A DNA stretch of 64,000 nucleotides from Pseudomonadota bacterium (lineage in GTDB: Bacteria; Pseudomonadota; Gammaproteobacteria; Xanthomonadales; SZUA-38). The DNA is taken from the NCBI GenBank assembly GCA_039033415.1, contig JBCCCR010000003.1:1-64000 (forward strand). The letters are read 5' to 3'. A model generated the notes under the pieces. It did no database searches, was not told the DNA's origin, and saw only the letters and a program-made list of their open reading frames with translations. Positions 25,137 through 34,786 of this stretch are shown piece after piece (the stretch's first letter is position 1; every line of letters starts with the position of its first letter). Position numbers and translations under genes: made by a program.

Positions 25137-26177
25137 CTAGGGCGGCGGGCTTTGCCAAGGGCCGGCTGGGGGTTTCCTGAGGTAGGGCTGCGTTTCACTT
25201 GTCGGCTTGATGTAGCAGGACGTAATCATCCATATCAGGTTAAGGCCGACACTCGTTTCTTCGGGCGCACCCCAAGAGTAGGTCAGGTTGCGGTCTTTGC
25301 CGCCTGAGCGTTCTACGACATACATGACAAACACATCGTTGGTGAAACCCGTGGCGACGTTGTTCATGGCCCAGTCGACGTTGCGCAAACGGATACCAAT
25401 CTGCCGGTCTGGTTTTTCGTCTGTTGGCTGAGGCACGAAGTATTCGCCGCCCTGGTCATGCATTCGAATATCGCCAAAGTTGCCTGATGTTCCCTCGCCA
25501 GAAAATCCCATGTTGCAGGTGAACCAGCGGGCGCGCAGCTGCTTGTGGAGCACTTCCGGCTCGGAGTTGACTTGAACATCATCGGCCAAGCGTCGGACCA
25601 CGTCGCCTTTCCATAACGCTCGGTCGTCCAGCATCATCTGATAATCGGCGTAGACGGTCTCTCCTCCCTCTTCATACACGCAGGCCTTCTCTTTCATAAC
25701 ACCGTGATAGCCATGAACAATCGGCTTCCAGAACAGGTCGCATTCCGGGAGGTGGGTAAGGTCATCAAGCGACAGGCTGTTCAGCAACGACAAATCATCA
25801 ATAGCGTTGCGGTACGGCTCTCCATCAATACCGATAAACATATGGAGCTTCATGCGGATGGCGTTTTCCTCTTCATCCCGATGAAAGGAATAGATCCGAG
25901 GGTGCCACCGATCTTGCTCGTACCAGTAGTCGAGGATGAAGAACGCATGTTCGCCGAACCTGTCGCTGGGGATACGCCTTACCCCTGACGATACGCGCTC
26001 GTGCCGGACGTCATCTGACAGGTTCAGTCGATTATCGAAATAGACCTGCTCGTTGTTGTCGTAAGACCCGGGGAACAAGTGGGCAATAATCTGCAGGTCC
26101 CGCTGAAGTGGATGCTGATCCTGTGCTGCGGCGGCCGTGCTGATGAGCGCCAACACGGTAAATAGTCTGATGAACAT
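25137..26177 (-). CDS. CpcT/CpeT chromophore-lyase-like secreted protein
   Basis: 346 residues from the ATG at 26177, chosen because it begins a clear signal peptide (FIRLFTVLALISTAAAAQ). Residues about 30-230 follow the CpcT/CpeT beta-barrel pattern: HLFPGSYDNNEQV, HAFFILDYW and PRIYSF strands, then CDLFW and the ACVYEEG region. In cyanobacteria the family attaches bilins; bacteria without phycobilisomes use the fold for unknown purposes, so no lyase function is claimed. The C-terminal 100 residues are an extra domain with Cys pairs. Confidence 0.7.
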   Translation of the reverse strand: MFIRLFTVLALISTAAAAQDQHPLQRDLQIIAHLFPGSYDNNEQVYFDNRLNLSDDVRHERVSSGVRRIPSDRFGEHAFFILDYWYEQDRWHPRIYSFHRDEEENAIRMKLHMFIGIDGEPYRNAIDDLSLLNSLSLDDLTHLPECDLFWKPIVHGYHGVMKEKACVYEEGGETVYADYQMMLDDRALWKGDVVRRLADDVQVNSEPEVLHKQLRARWFTCNMGFSGEGTSGNFGDIRMHDQGGEYFVPQPTDEKPDRQIGIRLRNVDWAMNNVATGFTNDVFVMYVVERSGGKDRNLTYSWGAPEETSVGLNLIWMITSCYIKPTSETQPYLRKPPAGPWQSPPP

Positions 26178-26380
26178 GGTGGTTTCCCCGGGTTCTACCC
26201 CATCAATTTGGACGGTTGGGAATAGAGTGACTTCTGCTGTATTCAAGCTCCATCCTACGCGGCTGCCGCGGATTAACCAGAGTCTTTCCTTGGGAGACCT
26301 TTGTCGATCCGCGTCTTTACGATTTGAGGCCGGTATCGCTGACACCAGCTTACGACGTCCATCCAAACCAAGTTGTATTT

Positions 26381-26428
26381 AATTAGACATATGGCTAATA
26401 TGAGAATTAATTAGCCATATGTCTAATT
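26381..26428. promoter_or_regulatory. Two inverted operator boxes upstream of the PhyH gene
   Basis: AATTAGACATATGGCTAAT (26381-26399) and its exact reverse complement (26410-26428) are separated by ten bases. Each arm is itself a near-palindrome of the form TAGNCATATGNCTA, with centres 28 bases apart, as expected for two dimer sites of a TetR-type repressor. The TetR gene at 27433 is the obvious candidate. Confidence 0.75.
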
Positions 26429-26450
26429 TATCTTTCTGGAGCGAAGGAAT

Positions 26451-27374
26451 ATGTCAGCTGAACCGTTAGCCGCAGGCCAAATTAGGGCGGTCACACAAGA
26501 AGAAATTGCGCATTATGAGAAGCACGGTGTTGTGCACTTGCCCGGTATTCTCGATCTCGGGCTGGTCAATCGAATGGAGAGTGTCTTCATGGAAGTCATG
26601 GATACTCAGTCCGAGGGAATGGCGAGTTCAGATTTTGAGGAACTCGCGAAAGGGCTGGAGGCACAGGGGCTGGAAATTTTGAACGAAAAGAAAGACCCGA
26701 GCGATACATCCGCCAAGCACCGGGGCAAGTTCAAAGCGGGCAGTTTCAACTGCTATAACTACCCATCGCTCAACAGCCTTGGACAAAAGGCTCCATTTGG
26801 CCAAATCGCAGCCGATCTCATGGGCTCCAGCAAAATCTGCTTTTATGGTGATCAGCTCTTTTGGAAGCAGCCAAACTCACTGCAACGCACGGCCTTTCAT
26901 CAGGACGCCACCTACTTCCATCATGAGGGCGAGCAATGCTGCACGTTCTGGATGCCGATGGACAAAGTGGATGAAGAAAACGGCATGATGGGCTACGCGA
27001 GAAGCTCCCATCGGGGCGCACTCTACAAGCCCAACCTGTTTGTCAGCCAGGCATCTTTTCCGGGGTCCGAGGGCCAACCGCTGCCTGACGTAGAGGGCAA
27101 TGAAGATGAGTTTGATGTGGTGTACTACCCGGCGGAACCCGGGGACATTATTGTTCACCACGTCAAAACCTGGCACGGATCAACCGGCAACGTCAGCCCC
27201 ACCCGCCACCGCCGGGCACTGACGCTGCGCTACCTGGGTGATGACGTCCGCTATCTGGAGCGCCCGGGGACGCCTCCCGACTCCCCGAAAAGTGCTAGCC
27301 TGAAAAACGGAGACCCGATCGAGTGTGATGAGTTTCCCCTGATGTGGACCCGCACACAGGGCTTCCTTTCTTGA
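26451..27374 (+). CDS. Phytanoyl-CoA dioxygenase (PhyH) family protein
   Basis: 307 residues, the usual length. It has the iron facial triad H150-x-D152 (FHQDATYFH) and H242 (TWHGS), with R254 and R255 nearby for 2-oxoglutarate binding. These enzymes are Fe(II)/2-oxoglutarate hydroxylases; the substrate is not predictable. GCGAAGGAAT precedes the ATG. The gene follows the paired operator boxes and is followed after 58 bases by a TetR gene, so the three form one regulatory unit at the head of the catabolic cluster. Confidence 0.88.
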   Translation: MSAEPLAAGQIRAVTQEEIAHYEKHGVVHLPGILDLGLVNRMESVFMEVMDTQSEGMASSDFEELAKGLEAQGLEILNEKKDPSDTSAKHRGKFKAGSFNCYNYPSLNSLGQKAPFGQIAADLMGSSKICFYGDQLFWKQPNSLQRTAFHQDATYFHHEGEQCCTFWMPMDKVDEENGMMGYARSSHRGALYKPNLFVSQASFPGSEGQPLPDVEGNEDEFDVVYYPAEPGDIIVHHVKTWHGSTGNVSPTRHRRALTLRYLGDDVRYLERPGTPPDSPKSASLKNGDPIECDEFPLMWTRTQGFLS

Positions 27375-27432
27375 GCCGTTTTGGGTGGAATCTTAGCCTT
27401 CGTCTAAAACCACAAAGCAATCAGAGGCAAGG

Positions 27433-28095
27433 TTGAAACCCCAGCAAGCACGCCGACGACGGGGACGTCCTCAAACCCATGAGGGCGCTGTATCCCGCGA
27501 CCAGATCCTAAACGTCGCCATAAGTGCATTTGCCGCTTCGGGATTCGAAGCCATGTCCATCCGCGCACTGACTCGAGAACTGAACGTAAGCCACGGCCTG
27601 ATTCACCATTACTTCGGCTCCAAACGCCAACTCTGGGAGGCCTGCGTCGACGTTTATTTCCGCGCCCTCCGCGATAAGATGATTGCCCTTGCACCCGTCC
27701 CGGAGAAGTCCATACCGCCGGCAGAAGCCGCGCGGGAATTCATCCGCGTTTCGGTGAAGCTCTCGGCACGATTTCCCGGCTGCGTCCGCATACTGCTGGA
27801 TGAAGGCGCGCAAGGGGGTGAGCGTCTTGACTACCTGCTGTCCGAATATCTCGACCCCATCGGTAAGGCATGGGTGGAAGCCATAGCGCAACTTGACGAA
27901 AGTGCCGGCATTCAGCCCCCCGATGCTCGGACATTATTTTTCCTCATCACCTTTGGCGGTTCTATTCCGTTCTGTGCGCCGGCACTATCCGCACATTTCG
28001 AAGGTGAGCCATTGGAGTCCGACCCGGCGATTGAGCGCCATGCCGATTTGGTGGCCAATCTGCTTGTCGACGGAATTCGATCGCGGCCTGAGTAA
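27433..28095 (+). CDS. TetR/AcrR-family repressor
   Basis: 220 residues, TTG start with GAGGCAAGG before it. Residues about 18-65 are a typical TetR HTH (RDQILNVAISAFAASGFEAMSIR, then LIHHYFGSKRQLW). The C-terminal ligand domain is divergent. It directly follows the PhyH gene and is the likely binder of the boxes at 26381-26428. A hairpin with a T run follows the gene. Confidence 0.9.
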   Translation: MKPQQARRRRGRPQTHEGAVSRDQILNVAISAFAASGFEAMSIRALTRELNVSHGLIHHYFGSKRQLWEACVDVYFRALRDKMIALAPVPEKSIPPAEAAREFIRVSVKLSARFPGCVRILLDEGAQGGERLDYLLSEYLDPIGKAWVEAIAQLDESAGIQPPDARTLFFLITFGGSIPFCAPALSAHFEGEPLESDPAIERHADLVANLLVDGIRSRPE

Positions 28096-28110
28096 GGCAT
28101 CAGCAGCGAC

Positions 28111-28142
28111 AACAAGGCTGTTTCGAAGTCACAGCTTGTTTT
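28111..28142. terminator. Probable bidirectional terminator
   Basis: AACAAGGCTGT and ACAGCTTGTTTT form a 9-pair stem with one bulge and a 9-base loop, with A and T runs on its flanks, between the converging TetR and extradiol dioxygenase genes. Confidence 0.6.
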
Positions 28143-28217
28143 GAACCTAGCGGTGTAAAGAGTCCGTTTAACCCTCTTAGGGATTCCGTCTCAGTGTTCT
28201 CGTCCGATTAGGCCGGC

Positions 28218-29297
28218 TCATTCTTCGAAAGCTTTCAGTAGGTCAACCACCGCCGGGTGCTCTTTCCTCCAGGCATCCACCATTTCGTTGGGAATACTGA
28301 GATTGAAGGTGCTTGGTGGCAGGGGACCGTACTGGCCCAAAGCGAAGCTCCGCGCCGGCACGTCGGCAGGCGGCCGGGAAGCGTCAACCAGATCACCGTC
28401 GGTCCAGTGCTCAAGGGTGAACCCAGCCGGGTCTCGCCAATAGTCGTAGATCTGGCTGCCCAGCAAGTGCCTGCCGATTCCCCACTCGTGGAGATATTGA
28501 CCTTGCGTTTTCATCCGATAGTGACCGGCTAACAGGTCGTCGATACTGCCGCTAAGCTCAAAACCGCCGTGGCCAAAGGTACCAACGTGCCCTTCCCTGC
28601 CTTTCCGCGGCCCGACGATGTTGACAATGTGATGGTCTACCAGCGTGTCCCCGCGATTGGCCCGCATGAACGCGCCGGAGCGTTTTCCGTCGAGCATCAC
28701 AAGATTGTCGGTCACCAGAAGCCCAAGGGTATTGGCATACCATTCGATGGACGTGTCCGCGTCCGTCACGTTGATGGCGTAGTGCCCGACGCGCAGAACC
28801 CGCGACGCGAGGTTGTAGCGCCATTTGTCGTCTCGTAAAGACCACTCTCCCGCGTCCCGCCCGATGCGTTGCAGCACGTTGACGCGTGACTTTTGGGTGC
28901 CGGAGTTTAGTGCCGGAGCCGGCCGTGTATCAGGCTCGGCAAAATCAACACCGTAATACACCTCTACGCCGAGCCCGTCGGGGTCGGCAATCTTGACGGC
29001 CTGTCCGCCGCCGGGTTCCTGGCTCTCGACAATAGGGGCATCAAATGCGTTTGCCAGCGACTGGAGTTCGTCCGGGGAATCGACGTAATAGCCTGCTCCC
29101 AGAAAGCGGTTATCGGCGCCTCGGCGTGCGCAATAGCAAAACGGCGCCAGGCCGGAACCTCGAAAGTAGATCGCGTCGTCACTTTCCCGGATGAGTTCTA
29201 GACCAAAATGATCCAGATACTCCTTTTGCGCTTCAAAATCGGTGAGCTGAAAGCGTAGAAACAACAGGTCGGCAATGCGGCAAATCGGCTTACTCAT
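28218..29297 (-). CDS. Type I extradiol dioxygenase-like VOC protein
   Basis: 359 residues with two VOC modules (about 8-115 and 168-300). The second carries the Fe/Mn triad of BphC/HsaC-type enzymes: H in VGHYAIN, H in GRHLLGSQ and E in LEHWTDGD. These enzymes cut catechols next to the hydroxyls. It overlaps the CoA-transferase gene by four bases and is a clear paralogue of the protein at 48860-49816, suggesting that the cluster opens two different ring substrates. Substrate not predictable by eye. Confidence 0.85.
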   Translation of the reverse strand: MSKPICRIADLLFLRFQLTDFEAQKEYLDHFGLELIRESDDAIYFRGSGLAPFCYCARRGADNRFLGAGYYVDSPDELQSLANAFDAPIVESQEPGGGQAVKIADPDGLGVEVYYGVDFAEPDTRPAPALNSGTQKSRVNVLQRIGRDAGEWSLRDDKWRYNLASRVLRVGHYAINVTDADTSIEWYANTLGLLVTDNLVMLDGKRSGAFMRANRGDTLVDHHIVNIVGPRKGREGHVGTFGHGGFELSGSIDDLLAGHYRMKTQGQYLHEWGIGRHLLGSQIYDYWRDPAGFTLEHWTDGDLVDASRPPADVPARSFALGQYGPLPPSTFNLSIPNEMVDAWRKEHPAVVDLLKAFEE

Positions 29298-30640
29298 AGG
29301 TTGGCCACCCGGTAGGTTGCGGTCGTGTTGGCGGCAACGTCCTCAAGGGTTGCGCCCGGCAGCAGGCGCTCGAGGACCATGCCGGACTCATCAAAGCGAA
29401 AGACCCCGAGATCGGTGATCAGCAGGTCGACGACTCCGCTGGCCGTGAGCGGAAGATTGCAGCGATCCACCACTTTGCTTGTGCCATCGCGGGCGCAGTG
29501 GGTCATGGTGACAATGAGCTTCCGGGCGCCGCCTGCCAGGTCCATTGCGCCGCCGACTCCCAGCAGCGGCTTGCCGGGTACCGCCCAGTTCGCCAGGTTG
29601 CCGTGTTCATCCACCTGCAGGCCGCCCATGATGGCGACATCCACATGCCCCCCGCGGATCATGGCGAAGGAGGTGGCGCTGTCGAAATAGCTCGCCCCGG
29701 GGAGCGCCGTTACCGGGACCTTACCGGCGTTGACCGGGTGTTCCAGCGCGCCGCCGCTTTCCGGCTCAGGGCCCACACCCAGCAGTCCATTTTCCGTATG
29801 GAGGATGATGCCGTCCTCGGGCCCGATGAGATCGGCCACCAGGGTCGGTATGCCGATCCCAAGGTTGACGATGTCGCCCGTAGACAACTCCATCAGCGCC
29901 GCCCGGGCCATGTTCTCGCGCTGCTCGTCCGTTCGCTTTTCGCTTGCCGAGACTGACGCTGAGGTGCCCAACTGTTCAAGGCCAATGCTCGCCTGCACCA
30001 GATAGTCGACAAAACAGCACGGTGTGTGGACGTGTTCTGGCTCCAGCTTGCCCACCGGCACGATGTGCTCGACCTCTGCGATAACCAGATCGGCGGCGGT
30101 CGCTGCGGCATTGTTAAAATTACTTTCCGTCAGTCGATACTGAAGGTTGCCTGCGGTGTCCGCTTTCCAAGCTCGCACCAAGGCAACGTTTGCGCGAAGC
30201 GCGGGGACAAACACCATTTCCGTACCGTCGAAATCCCGCGTTTCCCGACCTTCAGCCAGCGGCGTACCAGCCGCGGTCGGCGTATAAAACCCACCGATGC
30301 CTGCACCGCCAGCCCGCAGGGCCTCCGCCAGCGTGCCCTGAGGCAGCAGCTCCACTTCCATACTCCCTTCCTGGGCGGCCTGCACCGCTTCGCGATTGGA
30401 AGTGAAGTAAGAACCGACGGCTTTGCGGATTTTGCCGCGGCGCAGCAACCGCCCGCCGCCCAGCCCAGGCTCCCCCACGTTGTTACCGATGTAGGTCAGC
30501 TCGTTGACCGGCGTTTCGGCCAACGCGTGCAGCAGATTCACAGGATGGCCCGTCATGCCGAAGCCGCCGGCGATGATCGTATCGCCAGCTTTCACGTGGC
30601 TCACGGCCTGCTCTGCTGTGACCTGGGGAACGGCTTTCAT
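29294..30640 (-). CDS. Fused A/B-subunit CoA-transferase (SCOT/PcaIJ-like)
   Basis: 448 residues from the ATG at 30640, which has GAGGT a few bases upstream. The first half is a CoA-transferase subunit A ([18 protein letters not shown]) and the second half subunit B, with the catalytic Glu in LHTENGLLG and GIGIPTL before it. SCOT-type enzymes move CoA from succinyl-CoA to a 3-oxoacid such as 3-oxoadipate. Separate subunits are usual in bacteria, so the fusion is somewhat unusual. The gene is transcribed away from the MFS gene. Confidence 0.88.
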   Translation of the reverse strand: MKAVPQVTAEQAVSHVKAGDTIIAGGFGMTGHPVNLLHALAETPVNELTYIGNNVGEPGLGGGRLLRRGKIRKAVGSYFTSNREAVQAAQEGSMEVELLPQGTLAEALRAGGAGIGGFYTPTAAGTPLAEGRETRDFDGTEMVFVPALRANVALVRAWKADTAGNLQYRLTESNFNNAAATAADLVIAEVEHIVPVGKLEPEHVHTPCCFVDYLVQASIGLEQLGTSASVSASEKRTDEQRENMARAALMELSTGDIVNLGIGIPTLVADLIGPEDGIILHTENGLLGVGPEPESGGALEHPVNAGKVPVTALPGASYFDSATSFAMIRGGHVDVAIMGGLQVDEHGNLANWAVPGKPLLGVGGAMDLAGGARKLIVTMTHCARDGTSKVVDRCNLPLTASGVVDLLITDLGVFRFDESGMVLERLLPGATLEDVAANTTATYRVANL

Positions 30641-30713
30641 GAAGACCTCACTGCGGATCGACGAGCCGTCGCGGCAGGTCTGCCGCCCGTGATCGCCAAG
30701 TTGCCACAAAATT

Positions 30714-30772
30714 CTTTAACTTTGAACGCAGGCGAATATAATATTTTTAAAATTGCACTTTAACAACTTTAA
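30714..30772. promoter_or_regulatory. AT-rich divergent promoter region with CTTTAA repeats
   Basis: Between the CoA-transferase and MFS genes, CTTTAAC occurs at 30714-30720 and 30758-30764 and CTTTAA again at 30767-30772, in an AT-rich stretch. Possible regulator sites for both genes. Confidence 0.3.
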
Positions 30773-30792
30773 TTTCCCGCCGGAGAAAGCCA

Positions 30793-32028
30793 ATGAATAA
30801 TGAGAACGAAGCCGGCTGGGATAAGGCCTACGAGCTCAAAGCGGTGACTCTGCTGGCGCTGAGCTTCGGCCTCGTGGGGCTTGACCGATTCATCATTCTG
30901 CCGCTGTTTCCCCTTATATCGGAGGACCTGGGCCTCAACTACCAGGACCTCGGACTGATTGCGGGTGTCCTCGCCCTGACCTGGGGGCTGGCGGCGGTGA
31001 TCACCGGCAGCCTGTCCGACCGGTTTGGCTATCGCCGCGTGCTGGTGACCACAACAATTGCGTTTTCGGTTCTGGTTGCCGCTAGCGGGCTTGCCACCGG
31101 GTTGCTCACCCTGCTGCTCCTCCGCGGGCTGATGGGGTTTGCCGAGGGCGGCTTTCTCCCGGCCAGCATCGTGGCAACGCTTCGCGCGGCAAAACCCAGC
31201 CGCAGCGGGCTGATGGTGGGTCTTCAGCAGATGTCTGCGCCGCTGGTCGGTCTGTTTCTGGGGCCAATTATCGCCATCGGGCTGCTGCGGGTTCTCCCAG
31301 GCTGGGAGTGGGTGTTTGCCATGGTCGCCATTCCGGGTTTTATCGTCGCTTTCTTGCTGTGGCGCGTGATCCGGGACACGGTGCCCGGAAGCCCATCGAA
31401 TGAGACTCCGCTAAACACCAGTCCCAAGGCCTCTTTTGGAACCGCCATCAAAAACCGCAACGTGATTTTCTGCGCGCTGGCGATGCTCGGATTCCTTTCC
31501 AGCCTGCATACGCTGTCTGCGTTTATGCCCAATTACCTGACGGACCACATCGGTATGTCGATCGACCGCATGGGATTTGTGTTGTCCTCGCTTGGAGCGG
31601 GTGGTGTGCTCGGAATGATCTTGATACCGGCGCTATCCGATCGTGCCGGCCGCAAACGGGTGATGGTGATCGCGCTGATCTTTGCCGTGCTGGCGCTGTT
31701 CGCGCTGACCCGCCTCAGCTCTGGAGCCCTGGCGATCTCGGCCTGCCTCTTTGTCGTGAGCGCATCGATCTCGGGCGTGGTCGCAATCACCGTCGGGCCG
31801 TTCATCAACGGGTCAGTGCCGCCGACCATCACGGCGACGGCAACGGGCATTGTCAGCGGCGCCGGCGAGATGGTTGGGGGCGCTTTCGCCCCGGCCATCG
31901 CGGGCGGGATCGCTCAGGAAAATGGTATCGCGGTGATCCCTTACATTTCACTGATCGCGGCGGTGTTTGCGATCATTGTGGTGATCTTCGGGCTCAAAGA
32001 GCCGGCCCGGGAAGTCGTACCCGCCTAG
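30793..32028 (+). CDS. MFS transporter, probably for an aromatic acid or metabolite
   Basis: 411 residues with 12 hydrophobic segments. The motif A loop between helices 2 and 3 is GSLSDRFGYRR, and a second copy-like loop between helices 8 and 9 is SDRAGRKR. The position between the CoA-transferase and FAH operons argues for import of the pathway substrate (AAHS-like role), but the family covers many substrates. A GGAG precedes the ATG. The end overlaps the CMD gene tail to tail. Confidence 0.85.
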   Translation: MNNENEAGWDKAYELKAVTLLALSFGLVGLDRFIILPLFPLISEDLGLNYQDLGLIAGVLALTWGLAAVITGSLSDRFGYRRVLVTTTIAFSVLVAASGLATGLLTLLLLRGLMGFAEGGFLPASIVATLRAAKPSRSGLMVGLQQMSAPLVGLFLGPIIAIGLLRVLPGWEWVFAMVAIPGFIVAFLLWRVIRDTVPGSPSNETPLNTSPKASFGTAIKNRNVIFCALAMLGFLSSLHTLSAFMPNYLTDHIGMSIDRMGFVLSSLGAGGVLGMILIPALSDRAGRKRVMVIALIFAVLALFALTRLSSGALAISACLFVVSASISGVVAITVGPFINGSVPPTITATATGIVSGAGEMVGGAFAPAIAGGIAQENGIAVIPYISLIAAVFAIIVVIFGLKEPAREVVPA

Positions 32029-32393
32029 TCTTCGCCGAGAGGCCACACTTCATCCAGGACGCGCATTGCGCTCACGCCCGCTGGCCAGCCGGCGTAGTGA
32101 GCGATGTGGATGATCATGTCCTCCAGCTTTTTACGAGGGATTCCCAAGTTGCGGGCACCTTTGAAGTGGGCACGTTGCTCAGCTTCCTTGCCCAAAGCAA
32201 CAAGGGCGGTGCAGGTAATCAGAGAACGCTCCTGCATCTCCAGCGAGCCACGCTGCCAGACGTCACCAAATAGGTGAGAAATGGTGTATTCGGTTAACCG
32301 CTCCGGCCACGGAAGCTCACTGGGGTGACGGCCGAATAGGGTCGCTAACAGTTCGGTTCCCCGGCGCTCGCGCTCGTCTTGTTTGTCGCTCAC
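32025..32393 (-). CDS. Carboxymuconolactone decarboxylase-family protein
   Basis: 122 residues from a GTG at 32393 with AGGGG upstream (a TTG at 32414 with GAGGT is the alternative). It has the gamma-CMD pattern: ERSLITCTALVALGK, HFKGARNLG and HIAHYAGWPAG, in the length of classic PcaC. No CxxC pair, so it is not the peroxidase type. One of three CMD/AhpD-fold proteins in the cluster, divergent from the FAH operon. Confidence 0.85.
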   Translation of the reverse strand: MSDKQDERERRGTELLATLFGRHPSELPWPERLTEYTISHLFGDVWQRGSLEMQERSLITCTALVALGKEAEQRAHFKGARNLGIPRKKLEDMIIHIAHYAGWPAGVSAMRVLDEVWPLGED

Positions 32394-32433
32394 TACAATC
32401 CCCTGGGAGGCCAAATTGACCTCATTATTATGC

Positions 32434-32478
32434 GCACGAAAGCATACTAAAGAACTTTATTTTTGCACGCAAGCATAT
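32434..32478. promoter_or_regulatory. Direct-repeat operator candidate between CMD and FAH genes
   Basis: GCACGAAAGCATAC (32434-32447) and GCACGCAAGCATAT (32465-32478) match at 12 of 14 positions and are 31 bases apart, about three helical turns. They lie in the divergent gap before the large catabolic operon. Confidence 0.45.
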
Positions 32479-32541
32479 ATAATCGAGCGGACGGCAGTCC
32501 CTAATTCGAACTATTTCGCCGCAATTCAAAGGAAAATTCAC

Positions 32542-33441
32542 ATGAGGCTACTGACCTTTACCCACAACGGCGCAACGCGCACGGGGGCGCTGCGCGGCGA
32601 CCATATCGTAGACCTGAACGCCACCGACGCCGGTATTCCAGACGAGATGGTAGCCCTGCTTCAAGGCGGCGACGCCATGCTCGATCGGGCCCGCGCCGCG
32701 GCGGATACGGGCGACCCGGCAATCGCGCTGGCCGACGTCCATTTGGAGAGCCCCATTCTAGTCCCGCCAAGGATCCTGGCGATCGGACTCAACTATGAAT
32801 CACATTTCAACGAGATTCCGGAAGAGATCAAGAAAAAGCGAAGCCTCGGACTGCCGAAGACGCCCATGATGTTCAACAAGCAGAACACCTCGATTACCGG
32901 CCCCTATGACGACGTCATGCTGCCGCCGGAATCACCGGAACTGGACTGGGAGGCCGAACTGGGGGTCATAATCGGGAAGACCGCACGACGCGTAAGCAAA
33001 GCAGACGCATTTGAGGTGGTCGCCGGGTATACCGTCATCAACGACGTCTCCGTCCGTGACTGGCAGCGCGCCGCCATGACGATGACGATGGGCAAGTCCT
33101 GGGATACCCACTGTCCGATGGGCCCAACCATTGTTACCAAAGACGAGATGCCCGAACCCGAGACCCTCAATGCCCGCACGATTGTGGATGGTGAGGTGAA
33201 GCAGGATTTCAACACCGGCGACATGCTGTTCGACGTGGCCTCCATTATTGAGTATCTGTCGACGGCATTCACACTTCAGCCTGGGGACGTGATCGCCACC
33301 GGGACCGCCGCCGGCGTAGCGCTGTTTGCTGAGGGCCAACCGTGGCTCAAGGAGGGACAGCGGGTACGGGTAGAGATCGAAGGGCTCGGCCACATTGAAA
33401 ACCTGGTCGTCAAAGACAAGGGCGTGAGCTTCATCCGATGA
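32542..33441 (+). CDS. Fumarylacetoacetate hydrolase-family enzyme
   Basis: 299 residues from the ATG at 32542, preceded by AAAGGAAAA; a longer frame upstream runs through the operator region and is not used. The FAH core is clear: KTPMMFNKQNTSI, metal ligand E in DWEAELGVIIG, then VINDVSVRDWQ and TGTAAGV. FAH-superfamily proteins cleave C-C bonds of ring-fission products or hydrate/decarboxylate them. It starts a ten-gene operon (to 42528) and overlaps the cytochrome b561 gene by four bases. Confidence 0.88.
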   Translation: MRLLTFTHNGATRTGALRGDHIVDLNATDAGIPDEMVALLQGGDAMLDRARAAADTGDPAIALADVHLESPILVPPRILAIGLNYESHFNEIPEEIKKKRSLGLPKTPMMFNKQNTSITGPYDDVMLPPESPELDWEAELGVIIGKTARRVSKADAFEVVAGYTVINDVSVRDWQRAAMTMTMGKSWDTHCPMGPTIVTKDEMPEPETLNARTIVDGEVKQDFNTGDMLFDVASIIEYLSTAFTLQPGDVIATGTAAGVALFAEGQPWLKEGQRVRVEIEGLGHIENLVVKDKGVSFIR

Positions 33442-34427
33442 AGTCGTGGTCATTGGCGCGCGCCACCGCAGCATTACTGCTGACGGCAGCACTGGGGTAT
33501 GCCTTGCCAGGTATGGCGGCGGAAACGGCTGCCGGCGTCCCAAACCTCGAGGAGTACCACCGGCTACCAGGCCACATCGACAGCTGGATCGCGCTCGCCA
33601 TTGTGGTGACATCCCTGCTGATTGCCGCGGGTCTCAACAGCGCCGCGCCGGCGGTGCGCACCGCCGGAACAGTTTTAGCAGCTCTCGGCTGCCTGTCGGT
33701 GTGCGGCTGGTTCCTGATGGTGAAAGGTACGGGCATCTTCGAGGCCCCGCGCGAGGCCTTGTTTCCCAGCGATGCGATTAAACCCAAAGTCCTGACCGTA
33801 CTGGCTGCGGCAAGCCTGATCTCAGGCCTCTTTTTGCTCCGGGTGGCGGCTTGGCAGAACAAGCGCACCGACGAGCTTCAGCTGCCCGCCAGCAATACGC
33901 CGGAGCGCTACGGCCGCTTTTCCCGCGTGCTGCATTGGTCCACCGCCATCATGTTCATCTCGCTGATACCCATGGGATTTTTCACCTCGATGATTCCCTA
34001 CGACGTTGCCTGGCGGCAGGGGTACTACGTGGTGCATAAGACCATCGGATTCATGGTGCTGTTGCTGGTGTTTGTCCGTATCGTCTGGCATCTCAAGAGT
34101 AAGCCCCCTGGGCTGGACGCCGGGCTCAGATGGTGGGAACGGGCGTCAGCAAAGTCGGCCCATATTCTGCTCTACTTCATGATGATTGCCCTGCCCGTTT
34201 CCGGTTTCGTCATGTCCACCTATGGCGGCAAGTGGTCACATTTCTTTATCTGGGATCTGCCTTTGTGGTGGGGAGAGGATCTTGAGGCCATCAAGCCGTT
34301 CGGCCTGATGCACAAGGTGGTACTGCCATACCTGTGCATGATCATCATCGGCGCCCACGTTATCGGCGCGCTGAAACACCATTTCATCGATAAGCATCGC
34401 GACAGCATTCATCGCATGGTCTCTTAA
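33438..34427 (+). CDS. Cytochrome b561-domain membrane protein with N-terminal membrane extension
   Basis: 329 residues. A signal-like or first membrane segment (about 8-26) and three more hydrophobic segments lead to a C-terminal cytochrome b561 domain (about 155-325): RVLHWSTAIMF, YYVVHKTIG, SAHILLYFMMI and GLMHKVVLP place the four heme histidines. It should pass electrons at the inner membrane. Its position inside a catabolic operon, coupled to the FAH gene by an ATGA overlap, suggests a role in reoxidising a dehydrogenase or supporting an oxygenase. Confidence 0.8.
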   Translation: MKSWSLARATAALLLTAALGYALPGMAAETAAGVPNLEEYHRLPGHIDSWIALAIVVTSLLIAAGLNSAAPAVRTAGTVLAALGCLSVCGWFLMVKGTGIFEAPREALFPSDAIKPKVLTVLAAASLISGLFLLRVAAWQNKRTDELQLPASNTPERYGRFSRVLHWSTAIMFISLIPMGFFTSMIPYDVAWRQGYYVVHKTIGFMVLLLVFVRIVWHLKSKPPGLDAGLRWWERASAKSAHILLYFMMIALPVSGFVMSTYGGKWSHFFIWDLPLWWGEDLEAIKPFGLMHKVVLPYLCMIIIGAHVIGALKHHFIDKHRDSIHRMVS

Positions 34428-34441
34428 CCAGTCTAAGCGGC

Positions 34442-34771
34442 ATGAGTCTTCCCAACGTACTACGAATTGTCGGCGGATTGATCGTGTTGATGGTGATCGG
34501 CGAGTACGTCGTTCTCAAGCAACTCATGCTGCCGCCCCTGGTGGTGGTGGCGGTCTTGCTTGGCTTGTCGTTTGCGTATGGTCGCTGGCCGAAGCCGGTC
34601 GCATGGATAGCCGTGGTGCTGAGCATTCTCACGCCGGTAGCCGCCCTAAACGGCTATCTGCAGGGCAAACTGCCTCTTATTGTGCCCATCTTTGATGCGG
34701 TCATTTTTGCCTGGGTACTGTGGACGGCAGTTGCGGCGCTGCGCTCCCGGCCAAACGCGCAGGCTGCGTAG
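34442..34771 (+). CDS. Small four-helix membrane protein of unknown function
   Basis: 109 residues, mostly hydrophobic, with segments at about 7-24, 28-46, 52-70 and 79-97. No family recognised. It sits 14 bases after the b561 gene and 15 before the hydroxylase gene, so it is part of the operon. It could assist the cytochrome or act in substrate entry. Confidence 0.65.
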   Translation: MSLPNVLRIVGGLIVLMVIGEYVVLKQLMLPPLVVVAVLLGLSFAYGRWPKPVAWIAVVLSILTPVAALNGYLQGKLPLIVPIFDAVIFAWVLWTAVAALRSRPNAQAA

Positions 34772-34786
34772 CACAGGTCGCTAAAG

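Noticed and set aside
25137-26177. Annotating a bilin lyase activity for the CpcT/CpeT-like protein
   Set aside because: The fold is suggested but no phycobilisome genes occur and the protein is exported.
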